Shown here in pieces: positions 8,297 to 16,597 of a stretch of 32,828 bases of DNA. This DNA comes from SHZI01 sp964384525. GTDB lineage: Bacteria > Pseudomonadota > Gammaproteobacteria > Steroidobacterales > GCA-2729495. A program made the translations under genes and the position numbers. The stretch lies in the NCBI GenBank assembly GCA_964384525.1, contig CAYLKO010000026.1, positions 1 to 32,828 of the forward strand. Reading direction: 5' to 3'. The notes under the pieces were generated by a model, which worked only from the letters and a program-made list of their open reading frames with translations, searched no databases and was not told the DNA's origin. Every line of letters begins with the position of its first letter. Position 1 is the stretch's first letter.

Positions 8297-8372
8297 CTTC
8301 CCGCTTGCCAGGGCCGCTTACCAGAGCCGCCTGCCGATGCAGCCAGGGTAATTTGATTCAGGAGATAGATTC

Positions 8373-9326
8373 GTGGCACGACCGCATATAGAACCCTACG
8401 TAGAACTCGACCAGCCGTACAAGAAGTTCGGTGTTTCCGGCTTCAAGGGCAGCCAGTACAAGGTGTTGTCGCTGGACACCGACACCGGCGCCTGCACCTT
8501 GAAGGTCCGCTTCGACAACGGCTACAAGCGCAAGCCCGGCTTGAGCTATTCCGACATGGAGATGTTTGTCCTGAACGGCAGCATCAAGGTCGGCAAGGAA
8601 GTCTGGACCGAGGGACATTTCGCCTTCATCCCGGCCGGCATGGCCGTTGGTGCCATTTCGGTGCCGCAGGGCGCTGAAGTGCTGTTGATGTTCAACGACA
8701 GCGAGCCGAGCTTCGTCGAATCGGACAAGAACCACAAGCTGGCTTTGACGGAGGCATTGACCTCGGTGAACAGCTACCAGGATCGCCCCTGGGGCGGCGG
8801 CGGCATCGTGTCGCCATCCGTTGCCACCGGCTGCATGATCAAGCTGCTGCGTTTCGACCCGCTTTCCGAGGCGTTTTCCTTCCTGTACTGCATGACGCCG
8901 CAGTACATGCAGGACAACATTTCGTACCACGACTGCGCCGAGGAGTCGTATCACATCTGGGGTACTTCCTGGATGATGCAGTTCGGCGAGCTGCCCACGG
9001 GCGGCTATTTCTGGCGGCCGCCGTACATCAACCACGGCTCGTTCCGCTGCCAGTACGGCACGATCGCCTTCGGCCGCACGGATTCGCAGCTGTTCAACTA
9101 TTTCCACTTCAACCCGTGGACCAATCCCGACGAAAACAAGCTGCGGGCGGCGGCCAATCTGTACCGGAAGAAGCCCCAGCTCTACCAGTGGGTTGATTCG
9201 GAGGGCCACAACCACCCGCACGGGGCGCCCGACTTCGAGCACGAGAACTACGCCAACGAGCCGCACATCCGCCAGATTCATGGCGAGCCGGTCGGCGGCA
9301 CGGTGCGGAAGAAACGCCGCAAGTAA
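8373..9326 (+). CDS. Bicupin protein, probable metal-dependent enzyme
   Basis: Two-cupin protein of 317 residues. The start is the GTG at 8373, with GGAG at 8361-8364; no ATG fits better. The N-terminal cupin (about 55-115) lacks the HxH...E motif and is probably structural. The C-terminal cupin (about 165-240) carries H186, E190/E191, H194 and H221, in the spacing expected for metal ligands. Bicupins include ureidoglycine aminohydrolase (ureide pathway) and gentisate-type ring-cleaving dioxygenases; the sequence does not clearly choose between them. The C-terminus is rich in His, Asn and Lys and ends in a basic run. It is the last gene of the operon and is followed directly by a strong terminator. 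Confidence 0.75.
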   Translation: MARPHIEPYVELDQPYKKFGVSGFKGSQYKVLSLDTDTGACTLKVRFDNGYKRKPGLSYSDMEMFVLNGSIKVGKEVWTEGHFAFIPAGMAVGAISVPQGAEVLLMFNDSEPSFVESDKNHKLALTEALTSVNSYQDRPWGGGGIVSPSVATGCMIKLLRFDPLSEAFSFLYCMTPQYMQDNISYHDCAEESYHIWGTSWMMQFGELPTGGYFWRPPYINHGSFRCQYGTIAFGRTDSQLFNYFHFNPWTNPDENKLRAAANLYRKKPQLYQWVDSEGHNHPHGAPDFEHENYANEPHIRQIHGEPVGGTVRKKRRK

Positions 9327-9354
9327 GCCAGGGCGCCAGCGTCCGGATACGAAG

Positions 9355-9385
9355 GAGGCGGGCCATTGGCCCGCCTCTTTTTTTT
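9355..9385 (+). terminator. Rho-independent terminator of the hydrolase/bicupin operon
   Basis: A perfect 10-bp stem (GAGGCGGGCC pairing with GGCCCGCCTC) with a 3-base loop is followed by eight consecutive Ts. It begins 29 bases after the bicupin stop codon and is oriented to end the plus-strand operon. The porin gene converges on it from the right. Confidence 0.93.
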
Positions 9386-9418
9386 GTGGTCGATTCCGCC
9401 GCTGGCGGTCGCCGAACC

Positions 9419-10657
9419 CTAGAAGTCTGCCGTCAGCATCAACCAGTATTTGCCGGTGTCGCGGGCATGGTCATCCGCATCGTAGCTGGCGCCTTTCAGC
9501 AGCACCGCATAGTGCCTGCCGATGGGCCAGTTGGCCGAGGCATCCCATTCCGAGCCCCAGTGACCGCTGCCGGATTCGGCATTGAAATCATGGAAGCGGA
9601 GGACGAGATCGGCGCCCAGGGCCTTGCCGGTCACGGCGATGTACAGGTCGGTTACCCCGCCATCCGGCGTGCCCAGGAATTTGTCGGCCCAGCCCTGGAA
9701 GGCATGCAGCGTGGCGAGCGGCGTGCGGAAGGCCCGCCCCGGCGAGGCATCACCACCCAGGACCTCGTAACCGGCCTTGAAGCCGATCCTGGAAGCGGCA
9801 ATGCCGGCCTCCAGCAGGTAGTAGTCGGCTGAATAGTCGATCGGGTTGTCCCCGTAGTCCGTCTGGCGGGCGAAGGCCGCCGCGTAGTTCAGCTTGAGCT
9901 CGTCGCCGAGCGCCACGATGCCGGTCGCCTTGAGGCCCAGCATGTCGTTGGCCAGCGTCGGGGCATTGTCGAAATCCATCAGGTACCAGTAGCCGGTGAG
10001 CGTCAGCGCCGGTGTCGCGCTGTAGCTCAGGTCCGTCAGGTGGGTGTTGCTGTCGAGATCCGCGGGCGGGATGCCGGCGTCGGGCCCGTTGATCCGGTTG
10101 ACCCGGCTGATGTAGGCATAGGCGAGGGCCAGATGCTTGCCGAAGCGGCGGTTCACGCTGGCCGAGTCGAAGGTCTGTTCGTTCTGGCGCCAGCCCACGC
10201 CACCGACGAAGCGCTGGTTGGCCCGTTCGATGCGTTGCCGGCCGATGACCAGTTCGGTGTCGGCAAAACCGGTGTAACGCAGCAGGGCCTGGTTGAAATC
10301 GGTGCCTTCGGGATCGATGACCGCGGGCCGATTGGTGACGCCATTGCGGCTGTCGTTGAAGCGATCGGCGCCCACATGCCGCACGTCGTCCACTTCAAAC
10401 AGCAGTCCGAAGCCGTTGACCGGTTTGGGCATTACCGTGAGCCGTGATCGCAGGGTATTGGCCCAGGCCTCCCTGGCAAAGGCCTCGTCATCCACGGCTT
10501 CGAAGCGGTAGCGGAAGCCGTGGTGCACGGTGCGCGCGGCGATCGCCGCCGTGAGCTGGGCCGTGTGCCTGTCTGCCGGCGCGAGCGTAATGGAAAGGGC
10601 CGCCGCCATGGCGACGGCCCAGGATAGTCCGCGGTAGCCCCGCAGCGTGATGTTCAA
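9419..10657 (-). CDS. Alginate-export-like outer-membrane porin
   Basis: Beta-barrel protein of 412 residues resembling the Alginate_exp porin family. An N-terminal hydrophobic stretch (about 12-28) should serve as the export signal, although its cleavage site is unclear. The early barrel segments FRYRFEAVDDEAF and NTLRSRLTV, followed by VIGRQRIERANQRFVGGVGWRQNEQTFDSASV, are typical of this family, and the protein ends in phenylalanine (LMLTADF) as BAM substrates do. Alternating polar/aromatic strands continue throughout. It starts 18 bases after the nirS stop and is probably cotranscribed with it, suggesting a role in outer-membrane passage of nitrite or another small solute; this is inference. 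Family members do not all transport alginate. Confidence 0.8.
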   Translation of the reverse strand: MNITLRGYRGLSWAVAMAAALSITLAPADRHTAQLTAAIAARTVHHGFRYRFEAVDDEAFAREAWANTLRSRLTVMPKPVNGFGLLFEVDDVRHVGADRFNDSRNGVTNRPAVIDPEGTDFNQALLRYTGFADTELVIGRQRIERANQRFVGGVGWRQNEQTFDSASVNRRFGKHLALAYAYISRVNRINGPDAGIPPADLDSNTHLTDLSYSATPALTLTGYWYLMDFDNAPTLANDMLGLKATGIVALGDELKLNYAAAFARQTDYGDNPIDYSADYYLLEAGIAASRIGFKAGYEVLGGDASPGRAFRTPLATLHAFQGWADKFLGTPDGGVTDLYIAVTGKALGADLVLRFHDFNAESGSGHWGSEWDASANWPIGRHYAVLLKGASYDADDHARDTGKYWLMLTADF

Positions 10658-10675
10658 GCTGGCTGGCCTTGAAGC

Positions 10676-12814
10676 TCAGTACACGTCGTGCCCGGTGTTG
10701 AAGACGTTGAACTTGCCGGTTGGCGTGATGATGCGCGGACCCTTGATCACCTTCTTCAACTTGCGGGTCTTGTCGTTCACCACGACGATGGCCGACTCTT
10801 CGTCCATGCCGCTCCACACGGAGAACCAGACCTCGTCACCGGTCGCGTTGTAATCCGGCTGCACGCAGCGCTTCGGCCCCGGTCCCAGCTTGGCCCATTC
10901 GGCGATCGGCAATACCTGGTAACCGGCATCGAGATTGTCGATGTCGAAGACTGCCACCGTCTGGCTGATGGCCGGTTCCGGATTGAGCGGCGTGTCGACC
11001 CACAGGTTCTTCGATTTCGGATGCGTCTTGACGAAGAGTGAGCCGCCACCCTGGCCCTTCAGCACCTGCACCACTTTCCAGGCCTGGTCCGGGTGGCGCG
11101 CCGGGTCGGTGCCGATCAGCGTGATCTTGTCGTTGCCGCGCGCACTGGTCACCCACCCCGGCCCGTACTTCTTGTGGGTGAAGTTGGCGCCGCGTCCCGG
11201 ATGCGGGATTTCATCCACCGGCACCTTGGCCACCAGCTTGCGGTCCTTGGAGTCGATCACGACCACGGTATTGGACTTGTTGGCTGCCGTCAGGAAGTAG
11301 CGCAGCGTCGAATCCCAGCCGCCATCGTGCAGGAATTCCTTGGCATCGATCGTCGTGATGCCGAGGTTTTCGATGTCGCTGTAGTTCACGAGCAGGACGC
11401 GGCCCGTCTCCTTCACGTTGACGATGAACTCCGGATGCTGGTGCGAGGCCACGATCGCCGCCACCCGGGGTTCGGGATGGTATTCCTGCGAGGTGACCGT
11501 CATGCCGCGGGTCGAGACAATCTTCTTCGGCTCCAGCGTCGCGCCGTCCATCAGCACGAACTGCGGCGGCCAGTAGGCGCCGGCAATGGCGTATTTGTCC
11601 TTGTAACCCTCGTATTTGGAGGTTTCCACGGAGCGCGCCTCGAGGCCGACGCGGATCTCCGCCACGGTCTGCGGCACCTTGGTCCACAGGTCGATCAGGT
11701 CGACCTTGCCGTCACGGCCGATGGTGAACACATAGCGACCCGAGTCCGACAGCCGCGAGATGTGCACGGCATAGCCGGTCTTGATGGTCGTCACGATCTG
11801 CTTGGTGTCACCATCGATCAGCGCCACCTCGCCGCTGTCACGCAGGGTCACGGCGAAGACGTTCTTGAGGTTGAGGTTGTTTTCCTGGCGGGTGGGCCGC
11901 TGCTCGACCGGCACGAGGACCTTCCACGAGCCCTTCATCTCGGCCAGGCCCCATTCCGGCGGCGCGGGCGGCTCGTGCTGCAGGAACCGCGCCATGACGT
12001 CGATCTCGGCATCGGTCAGTTCACCGGAGGTGCCCCAGTTGGGCATGCCGGCAGGGGAGCCGAACTTGATCAGCGCCTTGAGGTACTCGGTGCCCTTGAC
12101 CATGGTGATGTCCGGGGTCAGCGGCTTGCCGGTGGCGCCCTTGCGCAACACGCCATGGCAGCCGGCGCAGCGCTCGAAGAAGATCTGCGTGGCCTGGGTG
12201 TATTCGGCCTCGGACATCGCCGGGGCGCCCGGGGTCGTGCGGGCCCGGGCATCGGTGATCTGCGAGGGCTGGGATGCATAGGCCTGCTCCGCTTCGCCCG
12301 ATCCCGGATGTCGCTCGCCCGCGGCCTGCTTGGCCTCGGTCTCGGTGCGTGCCCGGAACTCCGCCACGTGCTTGCGCGTGACCACGCCACCGGGGTTGTC
12401 CCAGCTGTTGAGCACGAAGGTGATGATCCGGCTCAGGTCCTTGTCGCTCAGGTAGCTCATCGCCGGCATCACGTTGTTGTACTCGATGCCGTTGACGGTG
12501 ATCTTGCCCTGCCGGCCCTGCAGGGTTATTTCCAGCACGGTGCCCGGATCAGCCGCGATGAAGTCGGATTGGGCGAGCGGTGGAAAGGCGCCAGGCAAGC
12601 CCTTGCCATCTGCCTGGTGACAGGCTGCGCAGTTCTGCAGGTACAGCTCCTTGCCCTTGGTCATGTCCTCCTGGCGCGCCTTGCCCTGGGCGACCTCGGC
12701 CTTGTGCTCCAGTGCGTCGGCGGCTGATGCCGGCATCGAAAGCCCGGCAAAACCGATCAAACCAGCCACAGCCACCATCGCTGGCAGCAGCTTGGGAGAG
12801 TAGGCACCGCGCAT
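10676..12814 (-). CDS. nirS: Cytochrome cd1 nitrite reductase with an additional N-terminal cytochrome c domain
   Basis: Periplasmic denitrification enzyme reducing nitrite to nitric oxide, 712 residues. After a signal peptide (cleavage near ASA-A at about 31-32), a first cytochrome c domain carries CAACH at 62-66. A second carries CAGCH at 216-220 with a probable Met ligand in the AGMPNW segment (M257). The d1 beta-propeller follows from about 310 to the end, with the proximal haem d1 ligand H351 in TGYAVHISRLS. Candidate distal-pocket histidines are H446 (EYHPEPR), H458 and H496 (FLHDGG). The strings IGRDGKVDLIDLW, AIAGAYWPPQ and TPTGKFNVFNT are near-identical to known NirS. Classical NirS has one c domain and about 560-600 residues, so the extra domain explains the length. 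AGGAG lies seven bases before the ATG. The haem d1 synthesis genes are not in this window. Confidence 0.93.
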   Translation of the reverse strand: MRGAYSPKLLPAMVAVAGLIGFAGLSMPASAADALEHKAEVAQGKARQEDMTKGKELYLQNCAACHQADGKGLPGAFPPLAQSDFIAADPGTVLEITLQGRQGKITVNGIEYNNVMPAMSYLSDKDLSRIITFVLNSWDNPGGVVTRKHVAEFRARTETEAKQAAGERHPGSGEAEQAYASQPSQITDARARTTPGAPAMSEAEYTQATQIFFERCAGCHGVLRKGATGKPLTPDITMVKGTEYLKALIKFGSPAGMPNWGTSGELTDAEIDVMARFLQHEPPAPPEWGLAEMKGSWKVLVPVEQRPTRQENNLNLKNVFAVTLRDSGEVALIDGDTKQIVTTIKTGYAVHISRLSDSGRYVFTIGRDGKVDLIDLWTKVPQTVAEIRVGLEARSVETSKYEGYKDKYAIAGAYWPPQFVLMDGATLEPKKIVSTRGMTVTSQEYHPEPRVAAIVASHQHPEFIVNVKETGRVLLVNYSDIENLGITTIDAKEFLHDGGWDSTLRYFLTAANKSNTVVVIDSKDRKLVAKVPVDEIPHPGRGANFTHKKYGPGWVTSARGNDKITLIGTDPARHPDQAWKVVQVLKGQGGGSLFVKTHPKSKNLWVDTPLNPEPAISQTVAVFDIDNLDAGYQVLPIAEWAKLGPGPKRCVQPDYNATGDEVWFSVWSGMDEESAIVVVNDKTRKLKKVIKGPRIITPTGKFNVFNTGHDVY

Positions 12815-12914
12815 GAGACAACTCCTGATAAAGCAGATGATTCAGAAAACGGCTTTTTGCATTGTCGCGGCACGGTTTGCCCGCGCCTATCAGTGGAAGT
12901 ACGGAGGGCTGCGC

Positions 12915-15287
12915 TTACCGGAACCGGTAGCGCAAAGTCGCGCCCACCTGCCGGCCACGGGGCAGGCTGATGGCGAAGGCCCGGGGGCTGGCCGACGACC
13001 CGGCGCACACCGTGCCGGGTGGTGCAGTACCGGCCGTGACATAGCTCATGCAGGAGGGCAGCGTGCCGGAACGGCGGTCCATGAAGCGCAACACATCCAC
13101 CGGAGTGTCGTCATCCGTCAGGTTGCTGGCCCACACGGAGAATTCCGCATTCCGCCACGCCAGCCCGGCCTTGAGTCCCAGCAGCGCCTGGTTGCCGGTT
13201 TCGATCAGGTTGTCTTCCTGCGCGTAACGCGAGGATTGAAAGCTCCAGTTGCCGCCGGCGACCAGCGCCAGATCCCCGGTCAGCGGGCGCCGGTAGTTGA
13301 GTTGCAGCGAGGCCATGTGCCGGGGCACGCGCGGTGTCTGGTTGCCAGCCACATTGCCGAGAGCATGCAAGGCTTCGGTTGTGCCGTTGCCACCCATCAG
13401 ATCGGCCTGCTCCTCGCTCAGCTGGTGGCGGATTTCGGAGTCGGTCCAGGAATAGCTGGCGGCTGCCGTGAGCCGCTCCGAGAGCTGCGTCGAGATCTCG
13501 GCTTCCAGCCCGCGCACCACCGTCTTGCCGACGTTGCCGAGGATGGCCGCCGTGCCACCGGCCGGCAGTTCGACGATGTTGGTCAGCTGCTGGTCCTGCA
13601 CATCGAGGTAATAGGCCGCCAGCGCATAGTGCGCGTCGAGGGAGTCCAGATGGCCGCGCAGGCCCAGTTCGTAGTTCCACACGACTTCTTCCCGCACGTC
13701 CCGGTAGCGTTCGTCGGGCTGACCGTCGGCGCCATCGGAGACCTCGAGATTGAAGGTGCCCGGTGACTGGCCGCGTGCGATGTTGAGATAGGGCATCAGC
13801 CCCGGCCGCACCTGCCAGGACAGGGTGAAGCGGGGCGAGAAGGCGTGGAACGTGGCGTCGTGGGTTGGTCGGGGCGTGGCGCCGGGCAGGTTGGGCACGC
13901 CGCCCACCCGCACCTCGTCGGCGGCATAGCGCAGTTCCAGGCCGGCGATGAAGTCACCGACGATGAAGTCCTGGGGCAGATCGGTTTCCACGCCGCCGAA
14001 GACCGCACGATTCTCCACCTGCTGGCGGGACAGGTCATCGAAATTGCGGGCCACGGTGATGCCGCCGCCGGGCGCGACGATCACGCGGTTCTCGGCCACT
14101 TCATCCAGGCTGCCGCGGTAGTAGTAAACGCCGCCGGTCCACCGCCACGGCTGGTCGCGGGCCGAGGTCAGGCGGAACTCCTGGGAGAAATCGCGCTGCC
14201 GCAGCTCGTCCTGACGCAGAAAGGCGCCCGGCTGGAAGGGCAGCAGGTCGTAGGCGGCAAAGGAGGCGTCGAAGCCGCGCTCGATCTTGTCGTGCACGGC
14301 GCCCGTCAGGCTGGAGAAGGTCCAGTGGTCGTTGAAGTGCCAGTCAAGGGTGAGCGAGCCCATGGTCCGGTCGAGCCGGGTGCCGGCGCCACCCGCCTTT
14401 TCCAGCGCATCCGTGTACAGGGTGACGGTATCCGAAGTCCGGGCGGTGCCGCGGTAGTACTCGCGGGCCCGCGGCGCACCGGCCGAGCGGAAGCAGCAGT
14501 TGTTGGCGGAGCGTGGCTGCAGCCAGACGGCAAAGTGATCGTCGTCGGTGGCCTGCACGGCGATGCGCAAGCTCATGTCCAGTTCCGCAGTGGGCGTGGC
14601 CTTGAGCTTCAGGGCGATGTCGCGCGAGGTCTCGCCACCGACCATGCTGCCATCCCGGGTGTTGCGGTACTCGCCGCCATACTCCTCGAGGCCCGCGCTG
14701 AGCAGCCCGCGCAGCCAGTTGCCGGCGAGTGGGCCGCCCAGCCAGCCGCTCATCCGGCGCGTGTCGTGCTCCGCACCGGTCAGTTCCAGCGCCCCGGCAA
14801 GCGTCGCGCCCGGATCGCGGGTCACGTAGTTGATGGCGCCGGCGTAGGTGGCCCGGCCGAACTGGCTCGACTGCGGTCCGCGCAGGATCTCCACCCGCTC
14901 GAGGTCGTACAACGGCGTGGACTGGCTGGAGCCGCCCAGATACACCCCGTCCACGAAGGTGGCGGCGATGGTCGAGTTGGCGATGCCGTTGCGGATCGTG
15001 GTCAGCCCGCGGACTGTCGGCCGGTTGGAATCGGGGCCGCGACCGGTGGCCGAGTTGAACGAAAATCCCGGGGTGAAGCGGCCGAGCTCATCCAGGGAAG
15101 TCAGGTTCTGCTGCTGGATCTGCTCGGCGCCGAAGACGGTGGCCGACAGGGGGAGGGTGGCCAGCGGCTCGGGCATGCGTCGCGCCGTCACGATGATCTC
15201 CGGCAGGCCGGATGCCGCCGTGATCGAAGTGGCCACGCCGCTCTGGGCGGCCAGCAGCAGCGTCAAGGTGCCCGTGAGAAACAGCAT
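12915..15287 (-). CDS. TonB-dependent outer-membrane receptor
   Basis: Second TonB-dependent receptor, 790 residues. A short signal sequence (about 1-25) is followed by a TonB box (PEIIVTARR, 29-37). A plug domain contains FVDGVYLGG and LERVEILRGPQSSQFGRATYAGAINYVTRDPG, and the large barrel ends in RYRFR. The barrel resembles the catabolic-island receptors of sphingomonads and related gammaproteobacteria; no siderophore-specific feature is apparent. The ATG at 15285-15287 has AGGTG shortly upstream. It is divergent from the Rieske oxygenase gene (150 bases between starts), which suggests shared control and import of the oxygenase substrate. nirS begins 100 bases downstream on the same strand. 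Confidence 0.9.
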   Translation of the reverse strand: MLFLTGTLTLLLAAQSGVATSITAASGLPEIIVTARRMPEPLATLPLSATVFGAEQIQQQNLTSLDELGRFTPGFSFNSATGRGPDSNRPTVRGLTTIRNGIANSTIAATFVDGVYLGGSSQSTPLYDLERVEILRGPQSSQFGRATYAGAINYVTRDPGATLAGALELTGAEHDTRRMSGWLGGPLAGNWLRGLLSAGLEEYGGEYRNTRDGSMVGGETSRDIALKLKATPTAELDMSLRIAVQATDDDHFAVWLQPRSANNCCFRSAGAPRAREYYRGTARTSDTVTLYTDALEKAGGAGTRLDRTMGSLTLDWHFNDHWTFSSLTGAVHDKIERGFDASFAAYDLLPFQPGAFLRQDELRQRDFSQEFRLTSARDQPWRWTGGVYYYRGSLDEVAENRVIVAPGGGITVARNFDDLSRQQVENRAVFGGVETDLPQDFIVGDFIAGLELRYAADEVRVGGVPNLPGATPRPTHDATFHAFSPRFTLSWQVRPGLMPYLNIARGQSPGTFNLEVSDGADGQPDERYRDVREEVVWNYELGLRGHLDSLDAHYALAAYYLDVQDQQLTNIVELPAGGTAAILGNVGKTVVRGLEAEISTQLSERLTAAASYSWTDSEIRHQLSEEQADLMGGNGTTEALHALGNVAGNQTPRVPRHMASLQLNYRRPLTGDLALVAGGNWSFQSSRYAQEDNLIETGNQALLGLKAGLAWRNAEFSVWASNLTDDDTPVDVLRFMDRRSGTLPSCMSYVTAGTAPPGTVCAGSSASPRAFAISLPRGRQVGATLRYRFR

Positions 15288-15363
15288 GTAATCACCTGTC
15301 GGAGCTGCGCATCATACGCAGGACCGGCCTTCGGTCACGTCAGGGAAAACCCGCGCCGGCTGC

Positions 15364-15392
15364 TTGGTTGCCGCCAGCCCACAGCCTATAGT
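15364..15392 (+). promoter_or_regulatory. Candidate sigma-70 promoter for the Rieske oxygenase operon
   Basis: TTGGTT at 15364-15369 and TATAGT at 15387-15392 are separated by 17 bases. The -10 matches the consensus at 5 of 6 positions, the -35 only at 3 of 6. A transcript would start near 15399, giving a leader of about 40 bases before the ATG at 15438. Confidence 0.45.
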
Positions 15393-15437
15393 TATCGCTT
15401 CATTCAACGATCAATCTGCCGGACGGACAAGCTGCCC

Positions 15438-16580
15438 ATGTACATCAATTTCTGGTATCCGATGGCCACCAGCGACGAATTGCGCGACCAGCCGCTCAAG
15501 GTGCGCGCGCTGGGCCAGGACTTCGTGGTTTTCCGCGACAGCCAGGGCAAGGCCAACTGCCTTGCCAACACCTGCACCCATCGTGGTGGCTCGCTGGCCG
15601 GCGGCAAGATCAAGGGCGACAACATGCAGTGCCCCTATCACGGCTGGCAATTCGATGGCACCGGCAGCTGCAGGAAGATTCCTTCGCTGGGCGCCAACGC
15701 CAGTATTCCCGGCCGCACCCGCATCGACGCCTACCCGGTGGATGAGCGCTACGGCGTGGTGTTCGCTTTCCTCGGTGACCTGGCCGAGGCCGACCGGCCG
15801 CCGATCCTGGCTTGCAAGGAATGGGACCAGGAGGGCTGGCGAACCACGCTGCAGCACTTCCGCATCAATGGCTACTACGAGCGCTCCATCGAGAACGGCG
15901 TGGATCCCGCCCACAACGAGTATGTCCACGATACGCACGGCTTCAGTGGCGAGCGTGAAGAAGCGTACAAGGTGGGCGAAATGCGCATCGAGGATGGCGG
16001 CATCTGGGGCAAGGGTTTCTGGCACACCTTCCAGGCCCCCTCACTGCAGGGCGAGATGAACAAGCAGCGGCCGAATGAGGGCAAGCTCGACGCCGGCACC
16101 GGCTACCACGGCACCAACCACGTCTGGACCTATATCCACATCAGTCCCACCGCATTCATCCACCAGTATCTCTACGAGCGGCCGATCGACGACAAAACCA
16201 CCGAGATCTATCTGGTGTGCTCGCGCAATTTCTCGCTCGAAGCCAAGTCCGACGCCTATGTCATCGAGCGCAACCAGTATGTCGCCAACCAGGACATCGG
16301 CATCATCGAGAACCTGCATCCGTCGATCACGCCGGACACCAACACCAAAGAGTTCATGGTCCCGTCGGATACCGTGATCCTGGACTACCGCGCCAGCCAG
16401 AAGAAGTGGGCAGCGCAGGGGTGGAAGATCGATTCCGTGGCGGTGGAGCGCGATGCCTGCCGCGTGGCCTATGCCGTTCCCAGCCCGGCCCGCCGGCAGT
16501 TCAAGGGTTGGGTGCTGGACGCCATTCCCCTGCTGCCCGGCGAGCACCCTGCCGCCAACAAAAAAGCTGCACGCACCTGA
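15438..16580 (+). CDS. Rieske non-haem iron oxygenase, catalytic (alpha) subunit
   Basis: Ring-hydroxylating or demethylating type oxygenase of 380 residues. The Rieske [2Fe-2S] site is C46-x-H48 and C65-x2-H68 (CTH ... CPYH). The mononuclear iron site is H159 and H164 in NGVDPAHNEYVH, with D285 (NQDIGIIE) as the probable third ligand and D156 as the bridging aspartate. The frame stays open far upstream, but the start is set at the ATG at 15438, where the conserved N-terminus (YINFWYPMA) begins and which follows a plausible promoter. No small beta subunit and no reductase or ferredoxin lie nearby, so it probably borrows electron carriers and forms an alpha-only oligomer. The following SDR gene is 17 bases away, in the same operon. 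Confidence 0.9.
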   Translation: MYINFWYPMATSDELRDQPLKVRALGQDFVVFRDSQGKANCLANTCTHRGGSLAGGKIKGDNMQCPYHGWQFDGTGSCRKIPSLGANASIPGRTRIDAYPVDERYGVVFAFLGDLAEADRPPILACKEWDQEGWRTTLQHFRINGYYERSIENGVDPAHNEYVHDTHGFSGEREEAYKVGEMRIEDGGIWGKGFWHTFQAPSLQGEMNKQRPNEGKLDAGTGYHGTNHVWTYIHISPTAFIHQYLYERPIDDKTTEIYLVCSRNFSLEAKSDAYVIERNQYVANQDIGIIENLHPSITPDTNTKEFMVPSDTVILDYRASQKKWAAQGWKIDSVAVERDACRVAYAVPSPARRQFKGWVLDAIPLLPGEHPAANKKAART

Positions 16581-16597
16581 TTCCAGGGAGAACCCAC

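Noticed and set aside
11093..12727. A 544-codon open frame on the plus strand opposite nirS
   Set aside because: The sense strand is an unmistakable NirS; the antisense frame is Arg/Gly/Val/Leu/His-rich with no domain and no ribosome site.
12815..12914. Search for an FNR/DNR box (TTGAT-N4-ATCAA) before nirS
   Set aside because: Only a weak dyad (CTGA ... TCAG) near 12830-12850 was found. No convincing box, so none is annotated.
13845..15437. Upstream extension of the Rieske oxygenase frame, over 500 codons, opposite the second receptor
   Set aside because: The enzyme's conserved N-terminus begins at the ATG at 15438; everything before it is the complement of receptor coding sequence.
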